A stretch of 64,000 bases of DNA from Ignavibacteriaceae bacterium (lineage in GTDB: Bacteria; Bacteroidota; Ignavibacteria; Ignavibacteriales; Ignavibacteriaceae): the NCBI GenBank assembly GCA_008933765.1, contig WBUK01000001.1, positions 62,001 through 126,000 of the forward strand, read 5' to 3'. Made by a program: the position numbers and the translations under genes. Positions 18,833 through 26,716 of this stretch are shown piece after piece. The notes beneath the pieces were generated by a model that was given only the letters and a program-made list of their open reading frames with translations, was not told the origin of the DNA and made no database searches. Positions within the stretch are counted from its first letter, which is position 1. Each line of letters opens with the position of its first letter.

Positions 18833-20038
18833 TTAGGCAAGCTTTGCCAAGCCGGTTTCTAACCTGCGGATTCCCTCTGTAATATTTTCATCGGAGCAGG
18901 CAAACGACATTCTAACACAGTTATCATTTCCGAAAGCATCGCCCGGAACCAAACCTATATTAACCTCCGTAAGCAGATAGGTGCACATATCCGCCGAATT
19001 TTTTACAACCGTTCCGTTGAACGATTTTCCGAAATATTTCGATACATCAAAAAAGATGTAAAATGCACCGCCCGGTTTCGGGCAATTAATATCCGGAATC
19101 CTTGAAATTTCTTTCATCACCAAATTTCGGCGCTCTTCAAACTTGTGAGCCATTGCCTCAATCTCTTCCTGGGGACCGGTTAAAGCCGCAACCGAGGCTT
19201 TTTGCGAAACGGAGCAAGCGTTCGAAGTGCTGTGGCTCTGTAAGTTTGCGGCTGCATCTATTATTGCTTTTGGTCCCGCTGCATACCCTACCCTCCATCC
19301 GGTCATCGAATACGCTTTTGAAAGCCCGTTAATAACAACCGTTTTTTCTTTCATCCCGGGGTATTTCGCTATCGAGTAGTGTTCCGTTCCGTCGAAAGTT
19401 ATTTTTTCGTAAATTTCGTCAGAAACTGTAATTATATCGGTGTTAACCAGCACTTCAGCAAGAGCCTGAACCTCTTCAGGCGTGTAAACAGCACCCGTAG
19501 GGTTTGAGGGCGAATTAAACAAAAACACTTTTGTTTTTTCCGAAATTGCAGAGCGCAGTCTTTCAGGGGTAATCTTAAACCCGCTTTCGGGTCCCGCATC
19601 CAAAATAACAGAGCGCGCCTGACAAAGCTTAACCATCTCAGGATAGCTCACCCAATAGGGTGCCTGATAAATCACCTCGTCGCAAGGGTTACACAACGCC
19701 ATAAGCACATTGTAAATTGATTGTTTCGCTCCGTTTGAAACCAAAATTTCCTGTGGGGTGTAGCTTAAACCGTTCTCTTTTTCAAGTTTCGCAACTATCG
19801 CTTTCAGCAGATCGGGCGAGCCGCTGTTTGGTGTGTAATAAGTGAAATTGTTGTTTATTGCGTCGATAGCGGCACTTTTAATGAACCCCGGTGTGGGGAA
19901 ATCAGGTTCACCGGCGCTGAAGCTCAACACATCTTTGCCTTCGGCTTTCAATTTTTTAACTAAGGCAGTTATTGCTAAGGTGGCACTGCCTTCAACTGAG
20001 GTTATAAGTTTTGATAATTCTGTCACAACAGACTCCAA
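18833..20038 (-). CDS. Pyridoxal phosphate-dependent aminotransferase, aspartate type
   Basis: A 401-residue fold-type I class I aminotransferase close to bacterial AspB-type aspartate aminotransferases. Conserved points: FSAGEPDFPTP near residue 40, NGAKQSIYNVLMAL, the SPSNPTGAVY motif, the Asp of SDEIYEKITFDG, the PLP-binding Lys in GLSKAYSMTGWR, and the substrate-binding Arg near the C-terminus (NCVRMSFACSDENI). The likely reaction is transfer between aspartate and 2-oxoglutarate, though aromatic or other amino acids cannot be excluded. The start is 5 bases downstream of the coaD stop codon, so coaD and this gene are probably co-transcribed. Confidence 0.93.
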   Translation of the reverse strand: MESVVTELSKLITSVEGSATLAITALVKKLKAEGKDVLSFSAGEPDFPTPGFIKSAAIDAINNNFTYYTPNSGSPDLLKAIVAKLEKENGLSYTPQEILVSNGAKQSIYNVLMALCNPCDEVIYQAPYWVSYPEMVKLCQARSVILDAGPESGFKITPERLRSAISEKTKVFLFNSPSNPTGAVYTPEEVQALAEVLVNTDIITVSDEIYEKITFDGTEHYSIAKYPGMKEKTVVINGLSKAYSMTGWRVGYAAGPKAIIDAAANLQSHSTSNACSVSQKASVAALTGPQEEIEAMAHKFEERRNLVMKEISRIPDINCPKPGGAFYIFFDVSKYFGKSFNGTVVKNSADMCTYLLTEVNIGLVPGDAFGNDNCVRMSFACSDENITEGIRRLETGLAKLA

Positions 20039-20043
20039 TTTGC

Positions 20044-20538
20044 TTAGTTAAAGAATTTTTTCCGAAGTGCTGCCTGCACTACGGAAGGTACAAAATCGGA
20101 AACATCCTGCCCCAACTCGGCAAGGTTTCTTATTAACGATGAATTTACATAAGTGTATTTTTCGTGCGGCATTAAAAAAACAGTGGATATTTCATCCGCT
20201 AATTTTCTGTTCATTAATGCGAGCTGAAATTCATATTCAAAATCTGAAAGTGCACGCAATCCCCTGATAATTGCCACTGCGTTCTTTTCCCGTGCGTGTG
20301 CAACTAATAACCCCGAGTATGAGCTTACCTCAACCCCCTGAACACCGGCAAGGCTTGCCCGCAACAACCCTGCCCGCTCTTCCACACTGAACAAAGGCGT
20401 TTTTGAAGGGTTGATACCGATGCTTACCACCACTTCATCAAAAATTTCTTTCGCCCGGATTACTATATCTAAGTGACCGTTGGTGACAGGGTCAAATGTG
20501 CCCGGATAGATCGCTATTTTTTTCTTTTCTTCTGCCAT
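20044..20538 (-). CDS. coaD: Pantetheine-phosphate adenylyltransferase
   Basis: CoaD transfers AMP from ATP to 4'-phosphopantetheine, the penultimate step of coenzyme A synthesis. The nucleotidyltransferase motif IAIYPGTFDPVTNGHLD is at the N-terminus, and IIRGLRALSDFEYEFQLALMN and the ISSTxxR-type SSLIRNLAELG follow. The open frame continues 80 codons upstream, but that part is unrelated to the family, so I chose the ATG at 20538, giving 164 residues, the normal length. The leader is AT-rich with only a weak purine stretch. It is transcribed with the downstream aminotransferase. Confidence 0.95.
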   Translation of the reverse strand: MAEEKKKIAIYPGTFDPVTNGHLDIVIRAKEIFDEVVVSIGINPSKTPLFSVEERAGLLRASLAGVQGVEVSSYSGLLVAHAREKNAVAIIRGLRALSDFEYEFQLALMNRKLADEISTVFLMPHEKYTYVNSSLIRNLAELGQDVSDFVPSVVQAALRKKFFN

Positions 20539-20634
20539 TTTAATCTTTTTTACTAAAAGTTTTGCTGATTTCAAATATAATAAATATTTATGTAATTGAC
20601 TTTCTTTTATTTTTTGTTTACACACGGAGTGAAT

Positions 20635-20967
20635 ATGATTTATTACTATGTGAAAATTTCTGTAGAGAGTAAAATTCAAACCGAATGGGTGCTGTGGATG
20701 ATGGAAACGCACATTCCGCGCGTGGAAGCAACCGGCAGATTTAAGAATTGTTACTTCCAGCAGATTATCGATCCGCAACCTACACCGGATAAAGTTGACT
20801 ACCTAACCGTTTACGAGTGCGATTCACTTGAAAACTTGAGAAACTATCGGGAAAAAGACGCTCCCCAACTAATGCAGGAGCATGCTGAAAAATTTGGCGG
20901 TTCATTTGAAGTGCAAAGATTTGTCGGCGCACCGCTTAAAATGCCCGAAGGAAAAATTCATATTTAA
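20635..20967 (+). CDS. DUF4286 family protein
   Basis: A 110-residue small protein with a ferredoxin-like/dimeric alpha-beta pattern matching DUF4286: it begins MIYYYVKISVESKIQTEW, has HIPRVEATGRFKNC in the middle and ends with FEVQRFVGAPLK. Function of the family is unknown. The ATG at 20635 is chosen because a GGAG Shine-Dalgarno sits 5 bases upstream and the conserved domain starts there; a longer frame from 20596 is rejected. It is divergent from coaD, with about 95 bases of AT-rich promoter region between. Confidence 0.8.
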   Translation: MIYYYVKISVESKIQTEWVLWMMETHIPRVEATGRFKNCYFQQIIDPQPTPDKVDYLTVYECDSLENLRNYREKDAPQLMQEHAEKFGGSFEVQRFVGAPLKMPEGKIHI

Positions 20968-21151
20968 TGTGAGTTTTCATCAGCGGTAATTTTTACGCGG
21001 CGTATCTTTTTTAAGATACTATTTTCATCGATTTTTCTTTTTGGAAAAAGAAATCGGAAGTGAAAATGCGGGTCTGTACCCTTTAACTTTTGCTTTTGTT
21101 TCAGTTTTTCAGTGCGAAAGTTGGGAGGGTACAGAATGGGATTAAGCTCTT
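20968..21151. other. Intergenic region with hairpins beside an IS remnant
   Basis: No gene seen. It holds a perfect hairpin GTATCTT-TTTT-AAGATAC (21002-21019), a second longer A/T-rich hairpin (21029-21056, arms CGATTTTTCTTTTT and AAAAAGAAATCG), the left copy of an 11-bp inverted repeat (21058-21068), and a 10-bp inverted pair TCTGTACCCT/AGGGTACAGA (21073-21082 and 21126-21135). The first hairpin could act as a weak terminator for the DUF4286 gene. Confidence 0.5.
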
Positions 21152-21498
21152 TTACCCCCTCTCTCTAAGGAGGAATGATATAGCTTCATCCTGTTTACGG
21201 AGCTTCTCTTCGAGTTGCTCTACCTTGCCTGAACTCTTCCGTGCTTCAGCAGACTTGCCGGCGCTGTCGGCAAAGATCAATGCGGCATTTTCGAAGAGTT
21301 TCTTTTTCCATGCGTAAATACCGTTAACATGAATACCGTTCTTCTCAGCGACTTGACTGCCGGATAGTTCATTCTCAGGAAGTTCTCTGAGGATGATGAT
21401 TTTTTTGCTCGGAGGTTAATCTCTTTTTCGTTTGCATGAAAGGAATCTCCTTTTTTATTTTTTATATTAAATAAATTTACGAAATTCCATTTTCACTT
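21058..21498. mobile_element. Degraded insertion-sequence remnant bounded by 11-bp inverted repeats
   Basis: AAGTGAAAATG at 21058-21068 is repeated inverted as CATTTTCACTT at 21488-21498, enclosing 441 bases whose only content is the broken transposase OrfA gene. No OrfB or catalytic DDE domain remains and no clear target-site duplication is visible. The 11-bp arms could be the ends of the element or a chance pair; I consider them plausible ends of an internally deleted, non-autonomous copy. Confidence 0.45.
21152..21437 (-). pseudogene. Transposase OrfA fragment (IS3-type HTH_Tnp_1), frameshifted
   Basis: Read on the minus strand from the ATG at 21437 (Shine-Dalgarno AGGAG about 9 bases upstream), the first 11 codons give MQTKKRLTSEQ. 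A run of seven A bases then shifts the frame by +1. In the next frame the reading continues as KIIILRELPENELSGSQVAE, through an HTH and a coiled coil, to RERG and a TAA at 21152. This is the helix-turn-helix plus leucine-zipper layout of IS3-family OrfA proteins. A single extra A explains the break. OrfB, which carries the catalytic domain, is missing, so the element cannot move by itself. Confidence 0.75.
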
Positions 21499-21683
21499 GA
21501 AGCATTATAATACAGGGTTAATATTTATTTATAGTTATTGGTGCAATTATCTTTCGTACTGAAAGTGCCGCCCGGCATTATTCCCTAAATCTTGCAGGAA
21601 AGAAAACACGAGGTTTTATCAATTAAAGTGGAGTCATATTGGATGTCCCTTCTCGTACCGGTTGAATTATGAAATTTATCACA

Positions 21684-21713
21684 TTGTGATTCAGTTCTAA
21701 TTATGTATTTTTG
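21684..21713 (+). promoter_or_regulatory. Putative promoter of the type IX cargo gene
   Basis: TTG at 21684-21686 and TATTTTTG at 21706-21713 are 19 bases apart, an exact fit to TTG-N19-TAnnTTTG. Transcription would begin near 21720, about 30 bases before the proposed TTG start codon at 21750. Confidence 0.5.
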
Positions 21714-21749
21714 ATCTTCCATTTAATCTTTGATAAGGATATACCAAAG

Positions 21750-22847
21750 TTGAAACTCTTTTCTTTCTTATTCATGTCTCTTCTGTTTAGTCAGTTTTCA
21801 CTTGCGCAACAAGCAACAAACTTCTTCCCCAATGAAAACGGATACAAGTGGTATTACAAAACCACGATGCTCGATTCTCTAAATCAACCGGTTGACTCTT
21901 TCGCTGTTTATACGGTTGATTCTTTAGTCGGTGAAATGACCTATAATGGAAAACAGGCAAAATATTTCGTGGGAAAGACCGGTGCTTTACCCACAATTTT
22001 TGAACAACCTTATTTAGATACTTCCTGGGTGGCATTATCAGGAAATGACGGGAGTATCTATTTTGGTCTGGGAACATTAAGTTCGTTACTGGGCATTTTA
22101 GACCCCTCCGTAATCGACAGTTCACTCGGTGGATTTGTCGGGCTTTTGTCTTCTGTTCAAGGGTGGTATTCAGCATACAAGTTTACAAATCCCGTGAACT
22201 CAAGCTATACTCTTTTCACAAAAGATACCACAATTTCATACAGCGGAACAGACTACCCTATTCGCTTTCAGGTGAAAGCACAACGGAAAAATGATGAAGT
22301 GGTTTCCACGCCTGTCGGCAGTTTTACCTGTAAGCGTTTTCTCCTCAACTACGCGGTCAGTTATATGTTACTGGGTGTCATTCCCGTACCCATAATATCC
22401 ATTGACGATAACCACTACATCGCCGAGGGTAAATGGTTAGTGAAACAAATTGCACTTTCTACTACTATCGACCTATCCTTTGCGCAATTGGGAACTTTTA
22501 CAATTCCCGGAAGAGAAGTGATTATTCAGCCGGAATTTACTCCGCCTACTTCAGTTTTTGAGGGAAATGTTGCCGCACCCGCGAAATTCAACTTAATGCA
22601 AAATTACCCGAATCCGTTTAATCCCACAACTGTAATAAGGTTTACAATGCCAAATTCGGGCTACGCAAAAGGTATGGTTTACGATCTCCTCGGAAGAGAA
22701 ATTGCGGTTCTTTTAGACGGCGAAATGGCTGCCGGCAACCATTCGTTAAACTTTAACGCTGTAGGTTTGCCATCAGGCATCTACCTATTCAGGTTGAATG
22801 CAGAGGGTGGTTATTCTTCAGAAATTAAAATGATTCTGAATAAGTAG
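21750..22847 (+). CDS. Secreted protein with type IX secretion C-terminal sorting domain
   Basis: A 365-residue exported protein. The start is taken as TTG at 21750, giving a classical signal peptide (MKLFSFLFMSLLFSQFSLAQ) and following an AAGGA element by about 10 bases. No ATG is better placed; the one inside the signal peptide would truncate it. The mature domain (about 25-270) is not recognised; it is beta-rich with Thr/Ser/Tyr. The last ~85 residues are a type A sorting domain: LMQNYPNPFNPTTVIRFTMP, then VYDLLGREIAVLLDGEMAAG and GIYLFRLNAEG, ending in ILNK. The cargo should be exported by the type IX system and anchored at or released from the surface. The stop is 2 bases from the convergent HIT gene stop. 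Confidence 0.82.
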   Translation: MKLFSFLFMSLLFSQFSLAQQATNFFPNENGYKWYYKTTMLDSLNQPVDSFAVYTVDSLVGEMTYNGKQAKYFVGKTGALPTIFEQPYLDTSWVALSGNDGSIYFGLGTLSSLLGILDPSVIDSSLGGFVGLLSSVQGWYSAYKFTNPVNSSYTLFTKDTTISYSGTDYPIRFQVKAQRKNDEVVSTPVGSFTCKRFLLNYAVSYMLLGVIPVPIISIDDNHYIAEGKWLVKQIALSTTIDLSFAQLGTFTIPGREVIIQPEFTPPTSVFEGNVAAPAKFNLMQNYPNPFNPTTVIRFTMPNSGYAKGMVYDLLGREIAVLLDGEMAAGNHSLNFNAVGLPSGIYLFRLNAEGGYSSEIKMILNK

Positions 22848-22849
22848 TA

Positions 22850-23353
22850 TTAAATAATTCCCAGCACCTGCTGAAGCTCTGATTTAGTCTTCAGCAGGTC
22901 TTGTGATAGCACCTTAACTTCCCCAATCACGGGCATGAAGTTTGTATCCCCGTTCCATCTGGGAACAATATGAAAATGTATGTGGTTGGCAATACCCGCA
23001 CCGGCAGTTTTTCCCAAATTTGCACCAATATTAAACCCGCCGGGGTTGCTTATTTCTTTAAGAGCCGCAACAAGCTCTTTCGTTTTTAACATAACTTCGG
23101 TCAGTTCTTCGGTGGTTAAGTCACCAAAATCGGAAAGATGTCGGTAAGGCACAACCATTAAGTGCCCCGTGTTGTAAGGATAAAGATTAAGCATTGTGAA
23201 AGTTTTTTCACCTTTGGAAACTAACAACGAATTGTCGTCATGGATATCCTCGTTTTGTGTACCGCAGAATACACAACCCTTACTGTCGCTTTTCTTTTTA
23301 TTGAAAGACTCTATATACTGAGAACGCCATGGTGACCACAATTTATCCATCAT
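22850..23353 (-). CDS. HIT-domain nucleotide hydrolase/transferase
   Basis: A 167-residue histidine-triad protein. The catalytic HxHxH is HIHFHIVPRW near residue 125, preceded by the conserved LNLYPYNTGHLMVVPYRH. A CVFCG element near residue 28 suggests half of a zinc site as in Ap4A-phosphorylase-like HIT proteins. It probably acts on dinucleoside polyphosphates or nucleoside phosphoramidates, but the substrate is not defined. The gene is tail-to-tail with the type IX cargo gene with only 2 bases between stops, and its own last codons contain an 11-bp perfect inverted repeat. Two Met codons at the start give 167 or 166 residues. Confidence 0.9.
   Translation of the reverse strand: MMDKLWSPWRSQYIESFNKKKSDSKGCVFCGTQNEDIHDDNSLLVSKGEKTFTMLNLYPYNTGHLMVVPYRHLSDFGDLTTEELTEVMLKTKELVAALKEISNPGGFNIGANLGKTAGAGIANHIHFHIVPRWNGDTNFMPVIGEVKVLSQDLLKTKSELQQVLGII
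22866..22899. terminator. Stem-loop inside the 3' end of the HIT gene
   Basis: ACCTGCTGAAG (22866-22876) and CTTCAGCAGGT (22889-22899) are perfect inverted arms of 11 bp with a 12-base loop, 19 bases beyond the stop of the convergent cargo gene. It could end rightward transcription, which has no other terminator here. No T tract follows, so the function is uncertain. Confidence 0.35.
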
Positions 23354-23479
23354 TTAGTTTCCTTTCTCATTTTGTCTCTGCAAAGTTTTTAACTCTGCGA
23401 TAATCGTTTTTCCAAAAATAATGATTTTGCGAAAATTACAAGCCGGTTAAAATATTAGCTCAAAAAAATCACAATTTAT

Positions 23480-23558
23480 CTAAATCAATATTGCCGTAAA
23501 AACACACCTTCAAAACACAGATGCACAAAATTACATTTTCACTTAAATATTGATTTAG
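23480..23558. repeat. 13-bp perfect inverted repeat upstream of the HIT gene
   Basis: CTAAATCAATATT (23480-23492) recurs inverted as AATATTGATTTAG (23546-23558) with 53 bases between. It lies in the 268-base gap between the fusA2-like terminator and the HIT gene. A regulatory site or a remnant element are both possible; no gene is seen here. Confidence 0.45.
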
Positions 23559-23560
23559 CG

Positions 23561-23600
23561 AAAAAAAAAGAAAGGCTGTCTCTTTTGCAAACAGCCTTTC
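23561..23600 (-). terminator. Intrinsic terminator of the EF-G-like gene
   Basis: On the minus strand, GAAAGGCTGT pairs with ACAGCCTTTC (plus-strand 23570-23579 and 23591-23600) around an 11-base loop and is followed by nine T residues, 22 bases after the stop codon. A textbook rho-independent terminator. Confidence 0.88.
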
Positions 23601-23621
23601 AAAATAAATCTAACGAAGGAA

Positions 23622-25712
23622 TTATTCCTCTTCTTGTCTCGATTTGTTGTATTCGTCGATGATCTTGGTTTCTTGCTCTTTCGGAACTTCCTCGTAGTGA
23701 GAGAACTTCTCAGAGTGGGAACCACGACCTGCAGTAATGCCGCGAAGATCAACAGAATATTGATACAATGATGATAACGGTACATTCGCTTTAAGTATCT
23801 GCGAGCGCCCGTCAGACTCCATCCCGAGGATCCTCCCCCGTCTTGAGGTCATATCACTCATTACATCACCCATATACTCTTCAGGTATTTTAACCGCCAC
23901 TTCATAAATTGGCTCAAGTAACACAGGTTTTGCGGCAACAAACGCCTTCTTGAAACATTGTGCAGACGCAAGTTTGAACGACATTTCATCCGAATCCACA
24001 TCGTGGAATTTTCCGTCAAAAAGCGTTACTTTAACATCCACCACATTGTAACCGGCTATAACACCTTTTTGCATCTGTTCGGTTATTCCCTTTTCAACCG
24101 CAGGAATAAACCTGCCCGGAACAACACCGCCAACTATTGCGTCAACAAATTCAAAACCGGCGCCTCTTTCGGTCGGCTCCATCTTAAAGAAAACATGCGC
24201 AAACTGACCGCGCCCACCCGATTGTTTCTTGTGGCGATAGTCAATGCTGTCAACTCTTCCTTTTATTGTTTCTCTGTAGGGTATTCTTGGCTCAACCAGA
24301 TCAACATCCACATTGTACCGTTCTTTCAGCCTTTTAACTGCCAGAAGAAGTTGTGCCTGACCCTGACCGGTTATAACCGTTTGCGCAATTTCCGGATCGT
24401 ATTTAACATTGAACGAAGGGTCTTCTTCGTGAATCGAGTGCAAGCAGGCGGCAATTTTGTCCTCATCACCTTTTGCTTTCGGGATTATCGCCCCTCTGAT
24501 CACCGGAACCGGGAAAGCAATCGGGTCAACTTTAACTGAATAATTTTTCGAACTAAGAGTATCGTTAGTGTGCGAATCTTTCAGTTTAACCACCGCAGCA
24601 ATATCACCACTTACAACAGCCGGAACTTCTTTTCGATGATGACCATTCAAAGTAAAAAATTGGTTCATCCTTTCAGGTTTTCCGGATGTCTGGTTGATCA
24701 AATCCATCCCCGGTTTAAGGGTCCCGGAGTACACCCTGAAAAGCGAAAGCTCGCCGACATGCTGTTCGGCGATAATTTTGAAAATAAACAGTACCGGTTC
24801 ACCGGCTTTATTACAAACAATTTCAACTTCTTTCCCGTCACCCAAAAAGCCTTTTTTGGCGGGCATTTCTGCCGGCGAGGGGAAATATTCCTGAGCGAAA
24901 TCAAGTATGTTATTTATTCCAACCCCTTTTGAAGCAGAAGCTGCAAACACGGGTGTAAGATTCCCGCTGTTAATCGCCAGCTTCATTCCTTTTTGAATAT
25001 CCGCTGCGTCAAGATCGCCATTTTCGAAATAATTATTCATTATCTCTTCACTTTCTTCCGCGATCTTCTCAATCAGTTCACGGCGGTAGTCTTCTGCCTG
25101 CGCTTTTACATCGGCAGGGATCTCGATCTCCGTTGCGGTTTTCGAGCCAAGAGCGCCATATTTATAGGCTTTCATTTTAAGCACATCAACAACAGTATCG
25201 AATTGCAGCCCCTCTTTTGCCGGAAAAGTAACCACAATAACACCGTGAGAGAATTTCTCGTGAGCATCCTCAACTATCTTCTTAAAATCTGATCTCTCGT
25301 GGTCTATTTTGTTCACTATCATTGCTGCGGGTTTTTTATCTGATTTCAGATATTCCCATGCACGCTCGGTACCTACTTCTATACCTTCAACTGCCTTAAC
25401 GAAAATAAAACCCGTATCGACAATCTTGGCACCCGCAATAATATCACCCTCAAAATCAGATGTTCCCGGAACATCTATCAGATTGAGTTTTGTGTTCTTC
25501 CAATCAAGGTGACAAGCAGAGAGTGAGATGGAGATTTTTCTCTCGATCTCATTGGCAGTATAGTCAGAAACTGTATTTCCCTCTTCTATCTTGCCGATAC
25601 GGGTGGTTTCACCACCGATGAACAGTGCCAGCTCGTTGAATGTGGTCTTTCCTGCGCTGGCGTGCCCAAAAAGACCTATGTTCCGGATTGTCTCCGGAGT
25701 ATATTCTTTCAC
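23622..25712 (-). CDS. fusA2: Elongation factor G-like protein (EF-G II type)
   Basis: A 696-residue translational GTPase in the EF-G superfamily but not the canonical translocase. The P-loop reads GHASAGKTTFNE where EF-G has GHVDAGKTT, the switch II motif is DVPGTSDFEGDI in place of DTPGHVDF, and the G4 motif NKIDHE is intact. Domains II-V follow, with domain IV QSGGRGQFAHVFFKMEP and the late VKIPEEYMGDVMSDMTSRRGRI. The loss of the His of DTPGH fits EF-G paralogues lacking normal translocation activity. Role in this organism unknown. The ATG overlaps the stop codon of the DUF948-like gene by 4 bases, and a strong terminator follows. Confidence 0.9.
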   Translation of the reverse strand: MKEYTPETIRNIGLFGHASAGKTTFNELALFIGGETTRIGKIEEGNTVSDYTANEIERKISISLSACHLDWKNTKLNLIDVPGTSDFEGDIIAGAKIVDTGFIFVKAVEGIEVGTERAWEYLKSDKKPAAMIVNKIDHERSDFKKIVEDAHEKFSHGVIVVTFPAKEGLQFDTVVDVLKMKAYKYGALGSKTATEIEIPADVKAQAEDYRRELIEKIAEESEEIMNNYFENGDLDAADIQKGMKLAINSGNLTPVFAASASKGVGINNILDFAQEYFPSPAEMPAKKGFLGDGKEVEIVCNKAGEPVLFIFKIIAEQHVGELSLFRVYSGTLKPGMDLINQTSGKPERMNQFFTLNGHHRKEVPAVVSGDIAAVVKLKDSHTNDTLSSKNYSVKVDPIAFPVPVIRGAIIPKAKGDEDKIAACLHSIHEEDPSFNVKYDPEIAQTVITGQGQAQLLLAVKRLKERYNVDVDLVEPRIPYRETIKGRVDSIDYRHKKQSGGRGQFAHVFFKMEPTERGAGFEFVDAIVGGVVPGRFIPAVEKGITEQMQKGVIAGYNVVDVKVTLFDGKFHDVDSDEMSFKLASAQCFKKAFVAAKPVLLEPIYEVAVKIPEEYMGDVMSDMTSRRGRILGMESDGRSQILKANVPLSSLYQYSVDLRGITAGRGSHSEKFSHYEEVPKEQETKIIDEYNKSRQEEE

Positions 25713-26116
25713 TGGTGATCTCCTTTATTTTTAAAGAATAAAGCCTTGAAGAAAGAGAGAACCCCTCCCTTCAAGGCTGTTAAATTTGCAAGTAACTTCT
25801 CGACCGGTGACTCGAAACTGTCTCTGACCTTTTCTTCAAAACCAAAAAGGCTTTCTAAGCGCATCTTCACCTGATCAATTATCCATCCTGTTTTAGAAAG
25901 TTGTTCCTGGATATCATCGTTAGTTCTGGTAAGTGAACTGCTGAGAGTTTGAACCGATTCTATCAACGGTTCCATCTTATCGCCTAACCGCCCTATCTCA
26001 TCTTTAATCTCGTGAACACTGTTCGTAATTTTTTTTAAGTAAAAAATTAGAGCTATACACAATGCAGACGCACTAAGAATAAGTATGGCAAGTAAAATAT
26101 CCTTAAGAATTTCCAT
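25709..26116 (-). CDS. DUF948-like small membrane protein
   Basis: A 135-residue protein with one N-terminal transmembrane helix (about residues 6-27, rich in Leu, Ile and Ala) and a long amphipathic coiled-coil tail (about 30-95) with a heptad-like pattern (VHEIKDEIGRLGDKMEPLIE). This resembles the DUF948 family of general stress proteins often paired with YtxH proteins, as it is here. The function of the family is unknown. The gene sits between the YtxH gene (27 bases upstream) and the EF-G-like gene (4-base overlap), so all three are one operon. Confidence 0.72.
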   Translation of the reverse strand: MEILKDILLAILILSASALCIALIFYLKKITNSVHEIKDEIGRLGDKMEPLIESVQTLSSSLTRTNDDIQEQLSKTGWIIDQVKMRLESLFGFEEKVRDSFESPVEKLLANLTALKGGVLSFFKALFFKNKGDHQ

Positions 26117-26143
26117 AGAAGTTACTTTATGTTAATTGATAAA

Positions 26144-26482
26144 TTAAGCGTGTTCGGTTTCCTGTTCCTCTGCAGGGGCTCCTTTTCTGCCTTTCATTAA
26201 TTTTTCAGCGTCAGCTTTCAATTCTTCAGCTTTTCTTTTAGCATCTTCAATTATCTGCTGACCCTTCTTCTTGCCTTCGTTAAGCACTTCCTGTGCTTTC
26301 TCTTTGGCTTTCGAAAGTTGCTTTTCAGCCTCTTTCTTGTACTCTTCCGCCTTATCTTGAATATCCTTGCGGAGTTCTTTGCCGCTCTTTGGCGCGAACA
26401 GCAGCGCTAGTGATGCGCCTACTAATCCACCTGCCAGGAAGCCAAGCAGTAATCCTTTACTGAGATTTTTGTCGCTTGACAT
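26144..26482 (-). CDS. YtxH domain-containing protein
   Basis: A 112-residue YtxH-family protein. After a short polar start comes one glycine-rich transmembrane segment (LLLGFLAGGLVGASLALLF) ending in APKSGKELRKDI, the family hallmark, then a charged Lys/Glu/Ala helix (about 45-100) likely to form a coiled coil. The start is the ATG at 26482: an ideal Shine-Dalgarno GGAGGT sits 4 bases upstream, and a longer frame starting at a TTG at 26494 would overlap that site. YtxH proteins are small stress-associated membrane proteins of unknown mechanism. It is the first gene of the YtxH-DUF948-EF-G operon. Confidence 0.88.
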   Translation of the reverse strand: MSSDKNLSKGLLLGFLAGGLVGASLALLFAPKSGKELRKDIQDKAEEYKKEAEKQLSKAKEKAQEVLNEGKKKGQQIIEDAKRKAEELKADAEKLMKGRKGAPAEEQETEHA

Positions 26483-26554
26483 AGTTACCTCCAATTGTTT
26501 TGTGAGTTAAGTTTAATTTTATTACTGCCATATATTTTCATTCCGAAATGGGTT

Positions 26555-26562
26555 CAAACTTA
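26555..26562 (-). promoter_or_regulatory. Putative -7 element upstream of the YtxH operon
   Basis: The minus strand reads TAAGTTTG, an exact TAnnTTTG match, about 73 bases before the YtxH start codon. No TTG is found at the expected -33 distance, so the call is weak. It overlaps one arm of a short CAAACT/AGTTTG hairpin. Confidence 0.3.
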
Positions 26563-26630
26563 GAGTTTGAGCTTACTTTAAAATAAAAATATATACTGTC
26601 AAAAATAACAGGATTATTGTTCCCATCAAA

Positions 26631-26657
26631 TTAAAAAAGGAGGCAAATGCCTCCTTT
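26631..26657 (-). terminator. Intrinsic terminator of icd
   Basis: On the minus strand AAAGGAGGCA and TGCCTCCTTT (plus-strand 26648-26657 and 26636-26645) form a 10-bp stem with a two-base loop, followed by a T-rich stretch, 60 bases after the icd stop codon. Confidence 0.85.
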
Positions 26658-26716
26658 CTCAAAAAATTGTGATAAAAAAGACAAAATATGTCAGAATATC
26701 AACAACCTTGCAGGCA

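Noticed and set aside
20539..20778. N-terminal extension of coaD by 80 codons
   Set aside because: Overlaps the DUF4286 start region on the other strand, and the conserved CoaD domain begins at the ATG at 20538.
21390..21425. Programmed frameshift site in the transposase fragment
   Set aside because: In IS3 elements the programmed shift joins OrfA to OrfB near the end of OrfA; here the A-run is 11 codons after the start and OrfB is missing, so a mutation or sequencing error is more likely.
23958..24539. 193-codon open frame opposite the EF-G-like gene
   Set aside because: Lies entirely within a well-conserved gene on the other strand; no start signals or family resemblance.
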